Of a DNA stretch of 64,000 bases, positions 11,156 to 22,800 are shown piece by piece. The stretch covers positions 992,001 through 1,056,000 of the forward strand of contig JAQOOI010000021.1 of NCBI GenBank assembly GCA_028554645.1, in the 5' to 3' direction. The notes beneath the pieces were generated by a model that was not told the origin of the DNA, made no database searches, and saw only the letters and a program-made list of their open reading frames with translations. This DNA comes from Omphalotus guepiniiformis (Eukaryota > Basidiomycota > Agaricomycetes > Agaricales > Omphalotaceae). The stretch's first letter is position 1. Each line of letters starts with the position of its first letter. The position numbers were made by a program, and so were the translations under genes.

Positions 11156-12913
11156 GTCCTATGAAACGTTGAGATACTTTTGAGGAAATTCGAATACTGT
11201 TGTAGTTTCAGAAGTGATAAGAAAAGAAGGGACGCCGGACAACGGGATGGATTTGGTCTTCTTGCCTTATGACTGCCAGGATGGGGAATGCTATAAGAAC
11301 GATGATTCACATCGAAGCTTCGGTAATATCGCAAGAGCCTTTATGTATCACAGACACCAGACACAAGAGTTGTTGTTGCCACCAAATAAGATGCGTGGTC
11401 CGTGGCTCCGAAAAGCAACCACGGGTCGGTCAAAGGGTACGAGAGGGGGTATGGACCTGCAGGAAGGAGGGTTTGAACAATGGACGTTTGCAGATATCTT
11501 AGATGGAGCCACGACTGGATCGGGGCAGAGATCAAACACTTGGACCTGTCCTAAAGCGGCCTGCCGCTATAGCCGCTATGTGTATGTGAATGATATAAAG
11601 GTGTAAATCACGGGATGATAGGTATTCAACAAAATACTTACTACTGGGGACAAAGCAAAGTTTCCCCCCACGAGGTTCCCCGTTTTTCCTGCCTACAGAA
11701 CTATAACGCCTGTCAAAAGCCTTTCATTTGGGAGGGTAGCTGAATTACTTCTTCCTCTCAACTCAGTGTCATGAATTCCTAGTGACACCAATGTGACCTG
11801 GCATGAAGACAAAAGACAATAAAGGACCCGCGATTGATAGGGTATTCTGGTTGATCGAATAGCCACAATTTGATGCAATGTTTATTGTCAAGGTGGTCTG
11901 TGGAATAAAGACCCAGGGTCAGATTGCAAAGAAGAAGAAAAATTCCACACGGCTACGTACCTACTCTTATTGTATTCGCGGTGACCCCCTACTTACTTAC
12001 TTCCATGGAATTGACTGGAATTTGACTTAAATAAGTGGGTTGACACTGAAAGATCCTTTTGTCATCCACCCTGTTGGCGGCGAGCGATATTAGGCAATAC
12101 TATCAACGGGAACAAGTGGCTCGGGAAGCGAAATTTGATGTTCTAACATCTGATGCGCATTGCGCAGAGAGGCGATCCATACGCGTGTCCTCGGAAAGGC
12201 TAACGAGTACAAAGGTACCGGACTTGAACATCGTATAGTGACTGAGCAGGCGGACAGTGAACACGAGTTCCTTACACGCTCTACAGGTTCCGCAATGCAA
12301 GATGTCAACCAGCTCAACGAGTTCGGTCAGAATTAACCCAGCAATGAGCGTGAGTAAGCTAGTAACCGCCTATTGAAAAAGGCCAGAAGAAGGCCCCGTG
12401 GAAGCGGCTGAAAGAGACGATGAGACTGGCGAAGGCGGGAAGACTATTCCTATTTGCGAACATGCCAGAGACAATACGCCAACTTGAAAGTTGAACGAGG
12501 CCGAAGTTTCGATGAGACGTCTTTCACGAGGGAAATACGTATATAAATACAATAGATTCATACAACGCTATACATATAGACATTAGCAAACTGGTTCCAT
12601 TTCCGCAGAAGACGCAGATTTCTACACACCTTACAGGGTAACCCAACCAACTCTTATATCTATAGCATTATGCATGCCTTGGTTAGTGCGATAAATATTG
12701 TCGAAAGTCTAGGCTGGGCGACTGCAATGTGGTCCTTGGAGGGGTCTGGAACAGACGTCGTCGACAAGCTGGCCTTGGACTCCGGAGCGCGGACGATTTC
12801 AGTCATGTGACCGGTGAAAGGCTCCATCACATTGCCAACAACTTTGAATCTCAATCTGCTCTTCTGCCTTGTACTGCCAAATATCTGCTTCATCCATCTC
12901 CTGGCCGAAACAA
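11156..12913. other. Intergenic region, about 1.75 kb, no supported gene
   Basis: Between divergent genes (zinc finger and PA-RING). The longest ORF (11214-11606, plus, 130 codons) has no recognisable domain and no good splice partners; a 46-codon ORF starts at 12670. I treat both as chance. The region must hold both promoters and 5' leaders. Confidence 0.45.
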
Positions 12914-14486
12914 ATGGACAGAGAGAGGTCCTTCTTCAGTTCTCTCTCAGTGGGCTTGGGCTTCTTGATACTCGCATTAATACCCGAAGTCTACTCCTTA
13001 GAGTTTAGGCCAAAATCTCTATTCAGCACGACCTCCGAAAAGAGTTGGTGGGGATGGGCATGGGGAGCAGAGAGTACGGTATCTATTGTTGATAGATCGC
13101 CTGTTGTTTCGTTCTCGTCAAGACCAGGTAAATAACTATCTTTTAGATCCTTTTAAGTCTCATTTTTTTGACCCACCTTAGCTGCATTTGGCGCCGAAAT
13201 TAGTAGCCCTATCCTGGGATATGTGATTCCCTTATCGTCCTTTACTGTTCCATGCCGAAATGATTCCACTTCACTCTTTGATCCTCCACCAAACACAGGC
13301 TGCCCGGAGCTGTGCATAAATGGACCACATACCCCAGACCCGTCGGAATCCTGGATTGCCCTGGTGCAAAGAGGTCAATGCGAATTTGTCAGTAAAGTGA
13401 GGGAAGCACAAAGGCTGGGAGCACGAGCTGTCGTAGTCGGGGGCAATAATCCAGAAACGTCAGGATTTCCAGACACACTGGTAAATATGTACAGTCCTGG
13501 TGCGTACGAAAAGAATTAAATTACTAGTATGTATCTAATCACCTTCACAGACGATTCCTCCGATGTTCACGTCGCCGCCACCTTCATCAAATTTTCCGAT
13601 TACATTGAATTATCTACCCTCATATCTACTTCAAATACCTCGCATGCTGGGCTTCTTACGCTTTCCCTCCTCATAACGGCTGAGTATTCTGCTTGGGAAT
13701 GGTATTCGTGAGTTGTCCCCTCTTTTTTGAAAAACATCTCTTCATCTAAAAATCACGTTCCTTAGTCCTATCATCACATTCATAGCCATCTTACTGCTTC
13801 CGTCCATTCTGACGTTCATCACGCTCCTTATTCACCGAATTCGGGCAGCTCGAGCCGCCCAGCGCGACCGTGCCCCTGAAGAATTTGTTCACAACCTTCC
13901 CTGGAGAGTATGGACTGGTACAGGCTGGGAAAAGCACTCTGGGGGACAGGCATCAACATCCGCTCCGGAACAGCCGTCGTTCGATGTTGATCTTGAAAGA
14001 GGGGACAGCACACCTCTCGTTCCAGAAGTTGTTGAAGAAGAGTCGGAAGCCAGTAATCCCTCTACTTCCAAGCCTAAAGACACCCAACCATGGTTTGAGA
14101 CGCAAATGGAGTGCGCCATTTGTCTCTCAGAGTTTGAAAAGGGAGATAAAGTCCGAGTTTTGCCCTGTCACCACCTTTTCCACATGGAAGAAGTTGATGA
14201 ATGGTTGATCCAGCGAAAGAAATTGGTGAGCTTTGAATGTTACTTTTCTTTGCACACCTCTGTTCATTCTTGTTTTCATCAGTGCCCCGTCTGCAAGGCT
14301 GATGTCACTCGACCCCACGCAGAGTCATCGGATAGCACTCCCGGGACAACGGAGGACCAGGTGGAAGCTACTGCAGATGATACGACCAGACCCGCTCCTT
14401 CTCGTCCGACTTCTGCTGCCGATGCTACCGAACGAACGCCTTTGCTCAGTAATACCCATCCACTCGACACTGACGATCAATCATGA
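12914..14486 (+). CDS. PA-TM-RING type E3 ubiquitin ligase
   Basis: Membrane ubiquitin ligase of the RNF13/GRAIL architecture, expected on endosome, vacuole or Golgi membranes. The start at 12914 gives a signal peptide ([20 protein letters not shown]). A protease-associated (PA) domain follows in the lumen (CPELC..., [44 protein letters not shown]), then a transmembrane helix ([20 protein letters not shown]). The cytosolic part carries an RING-H2 finger: [24 protein letters not shown], then after an intron CPVC. Five exons join with GT-AG introns at about 13128-13181, 13501-13551, 13709-13765 and 14225-14280. The tail is Ser/Thr/Pro-rich and acidic. Topology and E3 role are family knowledge; substrate unknown. 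Confidence 0.88.
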
Positions 14487-15013
14487 TGATTCCTGGTAGT
14501 TCCCTCTTTTTTGTTCATGAGTTTGTTACGGTTACATTACGCATTGTTATCAAAGATTGTATACTACCTATTCTGTAAATTCGAACAAACCCCTCGACTC
14601 CGCCTTTTCCTTTCAATTTGTCCTCTTTCTTGGATGAACTACTTTCATCGAAGATGAGGGCATTGACTTCTTACCTTTACTTTAATGAATTGTTATGTAG
14701 TTACTTGGTGTAGGGAATGTTCAGGGGCAGTGGAGAGATTGGAAGAGCCAATGTAGTTCGCTGTTCAAGCATATATATATTTGCCTTGGGAGTGATAGTA
14801 TGAAAACCAAATCACTATTCCGTCTTCAAAGACACGCTACCTACACTTGCAGAGGCTCCCTTCCTTTTCCAAAGGTCAGATACACATTAGCAGAGCTAGT
14901 GAAAATATTGCTCTTTAAATTATAGCAAGCAAGGCCAATTACATCCTGCGCGGAAATGAGCGACACGTTTCCAACCAGAGATAAACCTTTGTACCAGCAC
15001 TACTCCAAGTCTA
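14487..15013. other. Convergent 3' intergenic region
   Basis: About 530 bp between the PA-RING stop and the small minus-strand ORF. AT-rich with TGTA and TATATATAT stretches that could serve as 3'-end signals. No ORF or repeat of note. Confidence 0.45.
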
Positions 15014-15283
15014 TCACCGCTCCTTCATCAACTGCTTCAGACGTGGACGTATATCAGCATGAACATGCTTCAAGTCCTCCTTCTTGACAGCCGGCTCAAC
15101 GCGAAGATTTGAGGGCCATTTCCCGGAAGACGCTTCCCTCCTTTGAGTAAGGATGTCGATGACGGTCGTTTTAGGCTTGGACGCCTCGGCTTTCAGCGTG
15201 GCTAGAGACGGTACGACCGTGCTGTTGCGCTTCAACGCGCTCTTGGCTACAATTTGTAGTAACTGGACGGCGGAAGCCCGCAT
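15014..15283 (-). CDS. Small basic protein of unknown function
   Basis: An 89-codon ORF on the minus strand, rich in Lys/Arg and Val (MRASAVQLLQIVAKSALKRN ... LKQLMKER). I do not recognise it. There is an in-frame TAA 18 bp before this ATG, so either translation starts here or a 5' exon joins between the TAA and ATG. A candidate first exon begins at 15446 (MARTGAKGS...), but no GT-AG pair I could place joins it in frame. The N-terminus could be an amphipathic organelle-targeting helix. It is kept as a possible gene because the ORF fills the space before the phosphodiesterase and its composition looks protein-like. Confidence 0.4.
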   Translation of the reverse strand: MRASAVQLLQIVAKSALKRNSTVVPSLATLKAEASKPKTTVIDILTQRREASSGKWPSNLRVEPAVKKEDLKHVHADIRPRLKQLMKER

Positions 15284-15606
15284 TTGATCTGTCCAGCTTT
15301 AAAGTCTGTAGAGCAGAGATATCAGCCAGGCGCAGAAGAGAATCGCACACAGGGAGACATACTGAGTGGTACGGGCGTAAAAGTGAGTACCACACGTGAC
15401 TTCAGAAAACCGAATAAGCGCTGCCTTTAGCGCCAGTGCGAGCCATTTCTTTCAGCCAGATTGCTCAGTCCAAAAAGTTTGCACATAAGAAAGTTTCAAA
15501 CTGTCCATTCTCGAATTACGGGGCACAAAAATAGAGTATACTAAATCCACCTATCATATATACACGGCGACCTTACAACCAACACCAAAAACCTACAATC
15601 TAAGTT

Positions 15607-17815
15607 CTAAAAATACTTGTTCCAGAATCCCGCCGTTCCATTGTTACTCGCCGAGTGGGCCTCAATACCCAGAAGCTTCGCGACGAGGCCATAGATCTCA
15701 ACGTTCTGGAAGGGATCCATAATATAGGTGTCGTCAGAAGTCGAGTGCCATCCCTTGTTCTTCCAGGAAAGCATACTCGGAATACGTGCTGAGAGGCGGG
15801 ATGAGCGTGCTTGGTGGAGCGTCTTCACAACAGCAGAGAATGGTCCGTGGGCAACGAACATGGCATGCATGGAACGCTCGGTGTTATCGTAGCCGTGGTT
15901 CTGAGAATCCGCCCGTCAAAACATGGACTGCAGTGACAGATAAAGACAATACACTGACCCCCTTGCTCATACCGACATCGCCCTCTTTCCTCGTTGTCAG
16001 AGCGTACCCTAGCTTCGGTACAACCCAAACAGGTGCGATTCTATCGTTATCAGCAAAATGCCATCGTTCGGGCATAGTTTCCTTGGTGAATACATCAAAC
16101 CCTTCCTGGTGAGTGCTGGATTGTTTAGCCTGCAAAAGCTTCTCAAGGTAATATGACTCGTTAGCTTTGGCGTTGAAGCGCAGTCCCATAGCGGGCCAGC
16201 CGTCTTCGTGCAATATCGCACTAAGACCTTGCGATCCGAGCATATCGTCATCATCCATGTAGATGAGAGTAGGGTGTGAGGTGTCAGTCATTCCATGATC
16301 ACTAACAAAGACAATATCAACGATATCGGTTAGATTACGTTCAACGAGGGCGACGTGTAAGGATTGCGCGAAAAAATCGACCTGGGTAAGTGTCCGCTGT
16401 GGATTATTGATGAGAACTAGTACGACTCGAGAACGGCACGGGTGAGAACGACGCACGTTCACCAAGGTTGACATAGGGCCAGTCAAGTGCCCTGCTTGAT
16501 CCAAGGAAGGTTCATAGGCTGAACAAAAGACACTGTCAAGTATGGAACAATCAAAGAATGAATCTAATATTTTTGGCGTACCCATGATAAGCTGAGGTCT
16601 CTCTTCAAGAGGTAAGTCGATCCATGACAGGATCTGATCTAGCTTCAATGTCAAAGGAACTTTGTCCTGGAATGCAGTATTTCAGGGGGCGTGCTTCACT
16701 AACAGCGAAAAATTTCACCTTCCATGGTACAAAGTACGTGGGGGCTGAGCCTGAGGTTGTCTTGGGAGGGCCAGGCCACAAATAGCGCATTAGGTGTTAC
16801 GATGATTGTATTGTTTCTGAATTTAGACACTCACCACATCAAGTTTGCTGTAATGATACCCGCTTTATTTGCGGTCTCCCACATCTACAATGGGACATTA
16901 GGGGACCAGTGCTTGATGAACGGATGGGTACGCAAGAACGCACAGGCTCTCCCAACCAGAATTCTGATTTCCACGCTGAAGATATCTTGTTGTAATGGAA
17001 TTCTGTATTAGTCTTGGGATCCCAGAAGTTCTGTGGCGCGCTTCGTATCAGCTCATACTGCGGCACAGAGAGTGAAAGCATACATTTGCAATTATCCCGT
17101 GAGATTCCGCATAAAGACCAGTCCTGTAGCGAGTGTTAGGAACAAAAGCTTTCATGGCAATCGAAGTCTCACATTAAAGCCCAATGATTTCTGTGACCAG
17201 ATAGAACATGAGGAGAGGCGCGTTGTAGGTTAAGGGGTGACTCACGGGAATGTAAGAGTCTACGGTGTGTACCGTCAGTAGACAAATGGTATGCATTCAA
17301 GTGACACTCACAGGGAAAATGGGAACCATAGACTTGGCTCGTAAACCCTTCTTGCTAATGTCCAACAGATGAGGCGTCAAGCCTCTGTCGAGGTAATCAG
17401 CCCTGTGTTTCACGATTAGGCCAAGTACAAGCTTAATATTCAGCCAGACATACCGCAAACCGTCAATAGAAACAATTAACACTGTCCTCTTGAAGTCATG
17501 CGTCCCGTTTGATCTCAATGTCTCCCCATTGAAAGAAAGATTAGGATGAGACGGAGGTGGGGAGAGAAGCAGTGCGCGAGCAAAGGCTCCGATCACAAGT
17601 AGTAGAATGAATATAGCGGCAGTCCTAACAATCTTGTCCCGAGGCCAGCCGTCGGAATCTTCAGCAGAGCGTGCGTCCAATTGCTCCTTATCGAATTGGT
17701 CGTCGTAAGAGTCGAACTTGTCACTACCAGCGAGAAGACCTTCACGTTCCTCCTCTTCTACGGAGACGCGAGTTGAGCTCGGTCTTGGTGATTTGGTGCG
17801 CGAGTGCTCAGCCAT
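15607..17815 (-). CDS. Type II membrane nucleotide pyrophosphatase/phosphodiesterase (NPP family)
   Basis: Alkaline-phosphatase-superfamily enzyme that splits nucleotide or related phosphodiester bonds at the cell surface or in the vacuole/secretory path. Start at 17815: acidic cytosolic N-terminus, then a signal-anchor helix (IVRTAAIFILLLVIGAFARA). The catalytic domain shows VLIVSIDGLR (first metal-binding Asp), TLTFPNHWALMTGLYAESHG (Thr nucleophile in TFPN), GPPKTTSGSAPTYF, a metal-binding AYEPSLDQAGH, VFVSDHGM and NHGYDN. The stop is at 15607, after NGTAGFWNKYF. The Thr motif is spread over two microexons: 17246-17259 (14 nt) and 17173-17190 (18 nt), with good GT-AG introns on all sides. 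Length and order match fungal NPP1-like proteins. Substrate preference cannot be read from the sequence. Confidence 0.9.
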
Positions 17816-18327
17816 TGTGGATGTACGAAGGAGCGATACCTAGCCTGCCCCGAAGTTTAGGTCAGTGCAGGATTTACGTTAAGCTCTATAACAAGTAGTG
17901 CATTACGTAAGCACCGCATTGAGTCAGTCTTCTTCGTGCTTATTTCCCTTTGGTCTCTCTTACTTATCAAGACATGCACTAGTCAAGTAGATCGAGTGCC
18001 TCATGAATACCTTAGAAATTTCAACAAGCAAAGAATCTTAACGATGTAGTCAGCGCTCATCAAGATTTCGCGACTGCGGACTTGATATTCTAAATCGAGG
18101 TGAACCTGAGCAGGAGCTGCACCAAGCTTCAAATTCTTTATCCAACTCTGACCGATTGAATATATGTCAATTAAGTAGCAGTAGTAAGGAGGAAGAAAGA
18201 AAAAACATGTACGGTCATAATAGATAGATACCTATCGCCAAGGAATTGTAATACAAAGTATGTTCATTATACTTCTGAATATACAGGCAGCACAAGTAGG
18301 CGATGAAAGGTTCGCCTAGCTCGAGAC
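17816..18327. other. Intergenic region between two minus-strand genes
   Basis: About 510 bp: promoter of the phosphodiesterase and 3' region of the SYLF gene. No ORF of interest. A short 3' exon of the SYLF gene may extend into 18241-18271 (see that entry). Confidence 0.45.
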
Positions 18328-19343
18328 TCACTGACTATCAGCATCGAAAACTGTATGGTTCCCATGATTGATAACGATATGATCTCCAGTCTCAGTTGGC
18401 ACATAAGCCTCCTGCGGTAATCCGCTCTCATCCAGTCCCTCCGCAGCTTCGATGATCTCGTACAACCTTGATGCAACTTCAGGAGGAGGAACTCGTCCTC
18501 CGAGAATATCTCGTGCAGGGACAGGCGACCCGTAAAACTCGCGATTGGCATCCTTGCGCTCAATAAGAGCAGTTCCTTCTAAAGAAAGACCGGCAAAGAG
18601 ACCTGTTCAAAGAAGCGTTACCATAGGTACCTGGATAAGATCCACACTACTCACCTTTCGACTTGGAATACGAGAACATCGGCGCAGGGTGTGCTAAGCT
18701 CGCCTGCACACTCCCGCCTGTACCAATAGGTCCCGCGGCGGCAGAAATGTTTCCTCCGATAGTCAGATTACCTCCAAGTGAGAAGGCACGTACAGCATCC
18801 TCGCTGTTGAGAACGATAACAAAGTCGGTGATGTCGGCACCTATCTGCAATCCCCACCCCAATCCACCTGTAGCGATGCAAGATGGAGCAGACCAGGAGC
18901 CGTCAGGAAGTCGGGCGATGACAAGGCCAGAGCCTGCCTTGCCGGAGAATACGAAACCTGCTTTAATCACTTGGAAGATAGCAAGACCTAGGGTAAAATA
19001 AGAGAATATCAGCATTGATGGGAATAGACGGCAACGCTACACGGACCTCGCGCTGACTGTAATACTGCTTTTGGAATTGAATTGAGTGCGGATTCCGGGC
19101 GTTCTGGATCAGCTACAGGTTAAACGACTGTTATAAGACAATGAATGAGTCCACGCAAGAGTATGACACACCTAGAAAGCTATCAAGGATCTTTGCAGCC
19201 TTCTCCGCCTCTCCTGGTAGCGAAAATCCATGTACAAACTCCCTTGAGCCACTGGCAATCTTATTCGAGCTCGCTTGTGCAAATGCTGTTGCCTGTAAAC
19301 CAGCTTTCTGAGCACCTTTCTTGAATTTGTCGAGTACGGACAT
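18328..19343 (-). CDS. SYLF-domain protein (Ysc84/SH3YL1 family)
   Basis: Lipid- and actin-binding SYLF domain, which in yeast Ysc84/Lsb3 binds phosphoinositides and actin at endocytic sites. Exon 1 (MSVLDKFKKGAQKAGLQATA) is an amphipathic helix. Later exons give ALNSIPKAVLQSARGLAIFQ, the hallmark KAGFVFSGKAGSGLVIARL, WSAPSCIATGGLGWGLQIGA and TDFVIVLNSEDAVRAFSLGG. The C-terminal ADIVLEPHD-like region seen in many homologues is replaced by acidic VPTETGDHIVINHGNHTVFD. No SH3 domain is visible, so this is the short fungal form. Introns near 19121-19173, 18971-19048 and 18605-18655 are canonical. The reading frame stops at 18328, but the stop overlaps a GTGAGT donor, and splicing to an ATTCAG near 18272 would add about a dozen residues. 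Confidence 0.85.
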
Positions 19344-19861
19344 GGCGGAGGTGAATTCTGGAGTCAGTGAGAGTCAGGGCTTCTGAAAATCAATCACTGA
19401 ATGAATATTTCAATTTGAGCGCGTCACACAGCACGTGACCCACTTGCTACCGATTTTGGTTCGGCCATGCTAGGGCCAGCATGTTGTTGAATCATGTTCG
19501 AAGGCGAATTCAAAGAAATTGATGTTTTGGTCGCCAGCGAGAGTCCCAATATAGAATCCAGTTAGAAAGATCAAAAGCGTGTAACTAGCCAGAGCAACGG
19601 AGCAAGAACGATTTCTGGGATGTGGCTGAGCCCCTTAGTCGGTCGGTGTCGGTGCTCGCGTTTCGAAACAGTGTCCATAACGAAGTAATTGAAGATGACG
19701 CCATTATACCTTTGTATCTCACTTCATTTTCACTTCCAAGCGGACAGACTTGCTATCTTTCTTTCGAACGACAGTACTTCTCATGCATATTGATTGTAGC
19801 AAGAAACCTTGTAACTACGAAAATATAATAATGATAGGTGTTCAGGTTACTATTTTCTACT
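19344..19861. other. Intergenic region between SYLF gene and MDN1 3' end
   Basis: About 520 bp, holding the SYLF promoter and the MDN1 terminator region. No convincing ORF (a 68-codon plus ORF has no features). Confidence 0.45.
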
Positions 19862-22800
19862 CTACTCTTCCGAAATTCGCTCAAAGAACTGCTTTAATGT
19901 AGCCGACAAAACATCTGGTAACGCCTCCACATTCCTCAGCACCACGTAATATTCAAATGGGAACGAATCCAAATAGCGTTGAAGCTGAAGCTCCATTCGT
20001 CCATCAACAGTCTTGAACTCCGCTTTTTCCATCGACAGAATCGACCCTTGAGCACCCTGGGACGAAGACCCTGCACCAGGCGCACTGGAATGAAGTGAAT
20101 CGATGATGATGAAGACAATCATCACCCGCTGCTCTTCCGCTTTGCGAAGTACTGATCTCAACTTGTCGTGATCCTGACACATCCCATCTGATATGATGAT
20201 CTCGAGCTGCCAGAGGTCTGCAGAAGTACTTGAACTCGTCGATCGACGGTCTCGGGCAGCCTCCAGCACACGTAAGCTCGTATCTACGAGAGACAGCACG
20301 TTGGTCGCCTTCTGGTTGAAGTGGAACGCTTTGATCACCTCAATACCGGCCTGATCATTGAAGGGGACGCCATCGAACCCGTGAAGCAGCTCTACCGTCT
20401 CTCCGAATTTAGCAATCCCAATGTCACCGGCCTCAAGACGGTTTAGCGCTTTCGAGACCAAAGCAAGCGTCTGATACGCCAAATGTACCGAATGCGATTC
20501 AGCCATCGAGCGGGAGTCATCAAGCGCAATGAGGACCTGGTACTCGCGTTGACTGGGCCTTGTCCTCCGGAGCCAGATCTTATCTTTTGTGTAGTCACTC
20601 GCAATGTATGATATGATCTTCTTCATGTTCAGCCGTTTACCTGTTCGGTAATCTCCCTTGAGACGAGTGGCGAGAGAGGGTTCAAGTATGAGACGAAGCT
20701 GCTCGCACAGAGCGTACGCAAGGTCCTGGGTAAGGGATTCGTAGAGCCGCCATATATGGTCAGCACCACTGTCAGGAAGACCTGCAGATTGCCAAACGCG
20801 AAGTTCTGCCTCGACATTTGACGTCTCAACATCCTCCAGTTCAACGTCGGCTTTTGGTCCATCGAGATCCATGACTGCCTCTGAACGCTCTGAAGAGGTT
20901 TGCAGCTCGGTGCGGGCGACGGCGCCTTCAATGTCATCATGCTGGGCAGCTCCGTTCTTTTCTGTCTGAGAGGGACGATCTCGGGAAGGGGCAGGCTGAT
21001 GGGTTTCGGGTTGGAGTGGGAGATCAATGTCCATGGGAGTTTCGGAGGATAAATCAGTGCTCTCCGGCTCCATCAACTTCAACTCCTTCAGCTTTGCGAC
21101 TTGTTCCTCCTGAGCAGGACCCAACGCTTGCATGTCATGATCGACATCTTCGGGACTCAAATATTCAACAGGGCCGGTTTCTTCCCCGACCCCCAGTTGC
21201 TCTTGAGGAACATCACTCTGCTCTCCATTGAGAATCTCGTCGAACCGCTGTTGTACTTCTTTGAGAGCATCACCGAGGCTCCGGAGTGGATTGTTCATGA
21301 GCTGGGTAGTTTCCTTCGGTTGACGTCCTTGTTGAACTCCTGCTGATTTCGTTCCAGAAGCTTGGGAGTTTTCTACTGAAGTCTCATTTTGGGCCTGAGT
21401 ATCCTCTGTATCATCCGACCTTGTTGTATTGAAGTGTCAGAAAGACTAAGTATATAAAGAACCTTACGGCGCACCTCTCGTGTTCCATCGACTGCTCCGC
21501 TGTGGTGAGTTCCTGGGTCTGACCTGTGGAAGGACCCGTCGATGTGCCGGCCTCGGTACCCTGTGCCTCTTGACCCATTTCAGCATCGGCGGACTCTTCT
21601 GAACTGAGTCCTCCACCACTGGTAATATCCGGCTTTGCGCTAGCACTCGCATCTTCAGTATCCTCAGCTTCTCCTTCGGGCTTGTCAGCTTGAGCGAGTG
21701 GAGCTGCCTCTGAGTCCTCGTTTATTTCCTCTGCTGGCTCGTCTTGCATATCAACGTCCTCGTTCGGTTCGTGCCGGGGTTCTTCTGAGTCCATCCCTAG
21801 GTCATCTGGTTCAGCGGGTACGTCGTCGTCTTCCTCTATCTCCATATTTTCTGCGACATCTTCATCTGCTCCTCCGAAATCCAGATTTTCGGGAAGATCC
21901 AACGTATCTGCTTCCAGGACGTGTTCGTCCATGGGTGCACCATTGACATCTGGACTGTCATTCTCGTCACCTTCGCCACTCTCTTCAACTGCCTCGTCCT
22001 CAGCATTCGGTGCCGGTTCTTCACCATCCTCTTCTCGTTCTTTCTTATCCTTCGAGTCCGACTTCTGTTTCCCCTCTTTTGCTACGACATCAGATTCCCC
22101 TCCCTTCTGCTCCTTGGACCGATCTTCGTTCGTCTTCTCATCACTCTGATCAGGATCGTCCGGACCTTTTTCATCGCCCCAGAATTTCTCGTCAACAGCA
22201 GCAGGGTCAGACGCATCCAGATCCTCGACCTGTTCCTCGGGATCTGTATTACTTTCAGCGTCCGACTCGCCTTCGTTCGAACCATCATCCGGAACGTCCT
22301 GCATCTCTCCACCAAAGTCTTCGCTCATCTCTATGGCATCACCATCCTCTTTCTCCTGAGGTTCATTTCCTTCCGCATCATCGCCTTTCAATCCTTCGAC
22401 CTGACTTTCTTCTTCAATCTCGTTGCTGACATTATTCGTCCCAGAACCCTCTCCCATTCCAACGCCATCGGCCATACCCGCAGTGTTGTCGTCAGCTTCA
22501 CCGTCTTCGTTGGTGTCAGGAGGTTTGCAGAAGCCTTCTTTGACAAGAGTGTGCATGACAGTGCAGAGCACATAGGACAACTTGAAGAGACCTTTCGTCC
22601 ACTGTGCATGAGCTGTGAGTTGTCGTTGGACCATTTCGGTGTAAAGCTGCAGGAATGGGAGATATTTCTTCACGTCCGCGGAATGGTCCTGGCTTCGAGT
22701 AGCAAGGTCGATGAAAGAGTCATTTAGTTGCGCAAGTATCCCGTCAATTCGGAACAGGCTGCTAAAGTCACGGATGCCGAAGTAGTCATCGCGGATATAG

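Noticed and set aside
11214..11606. 130-codon plus-strand ORF
   Set aside because: No domain, no splice partners, and composition unlike the neighbouring genes.
21921..22727. 268-codon plus-strand ORF
   Set aside because: Antisense of the midasin acidic region; created by Asp/Glu codon bias.
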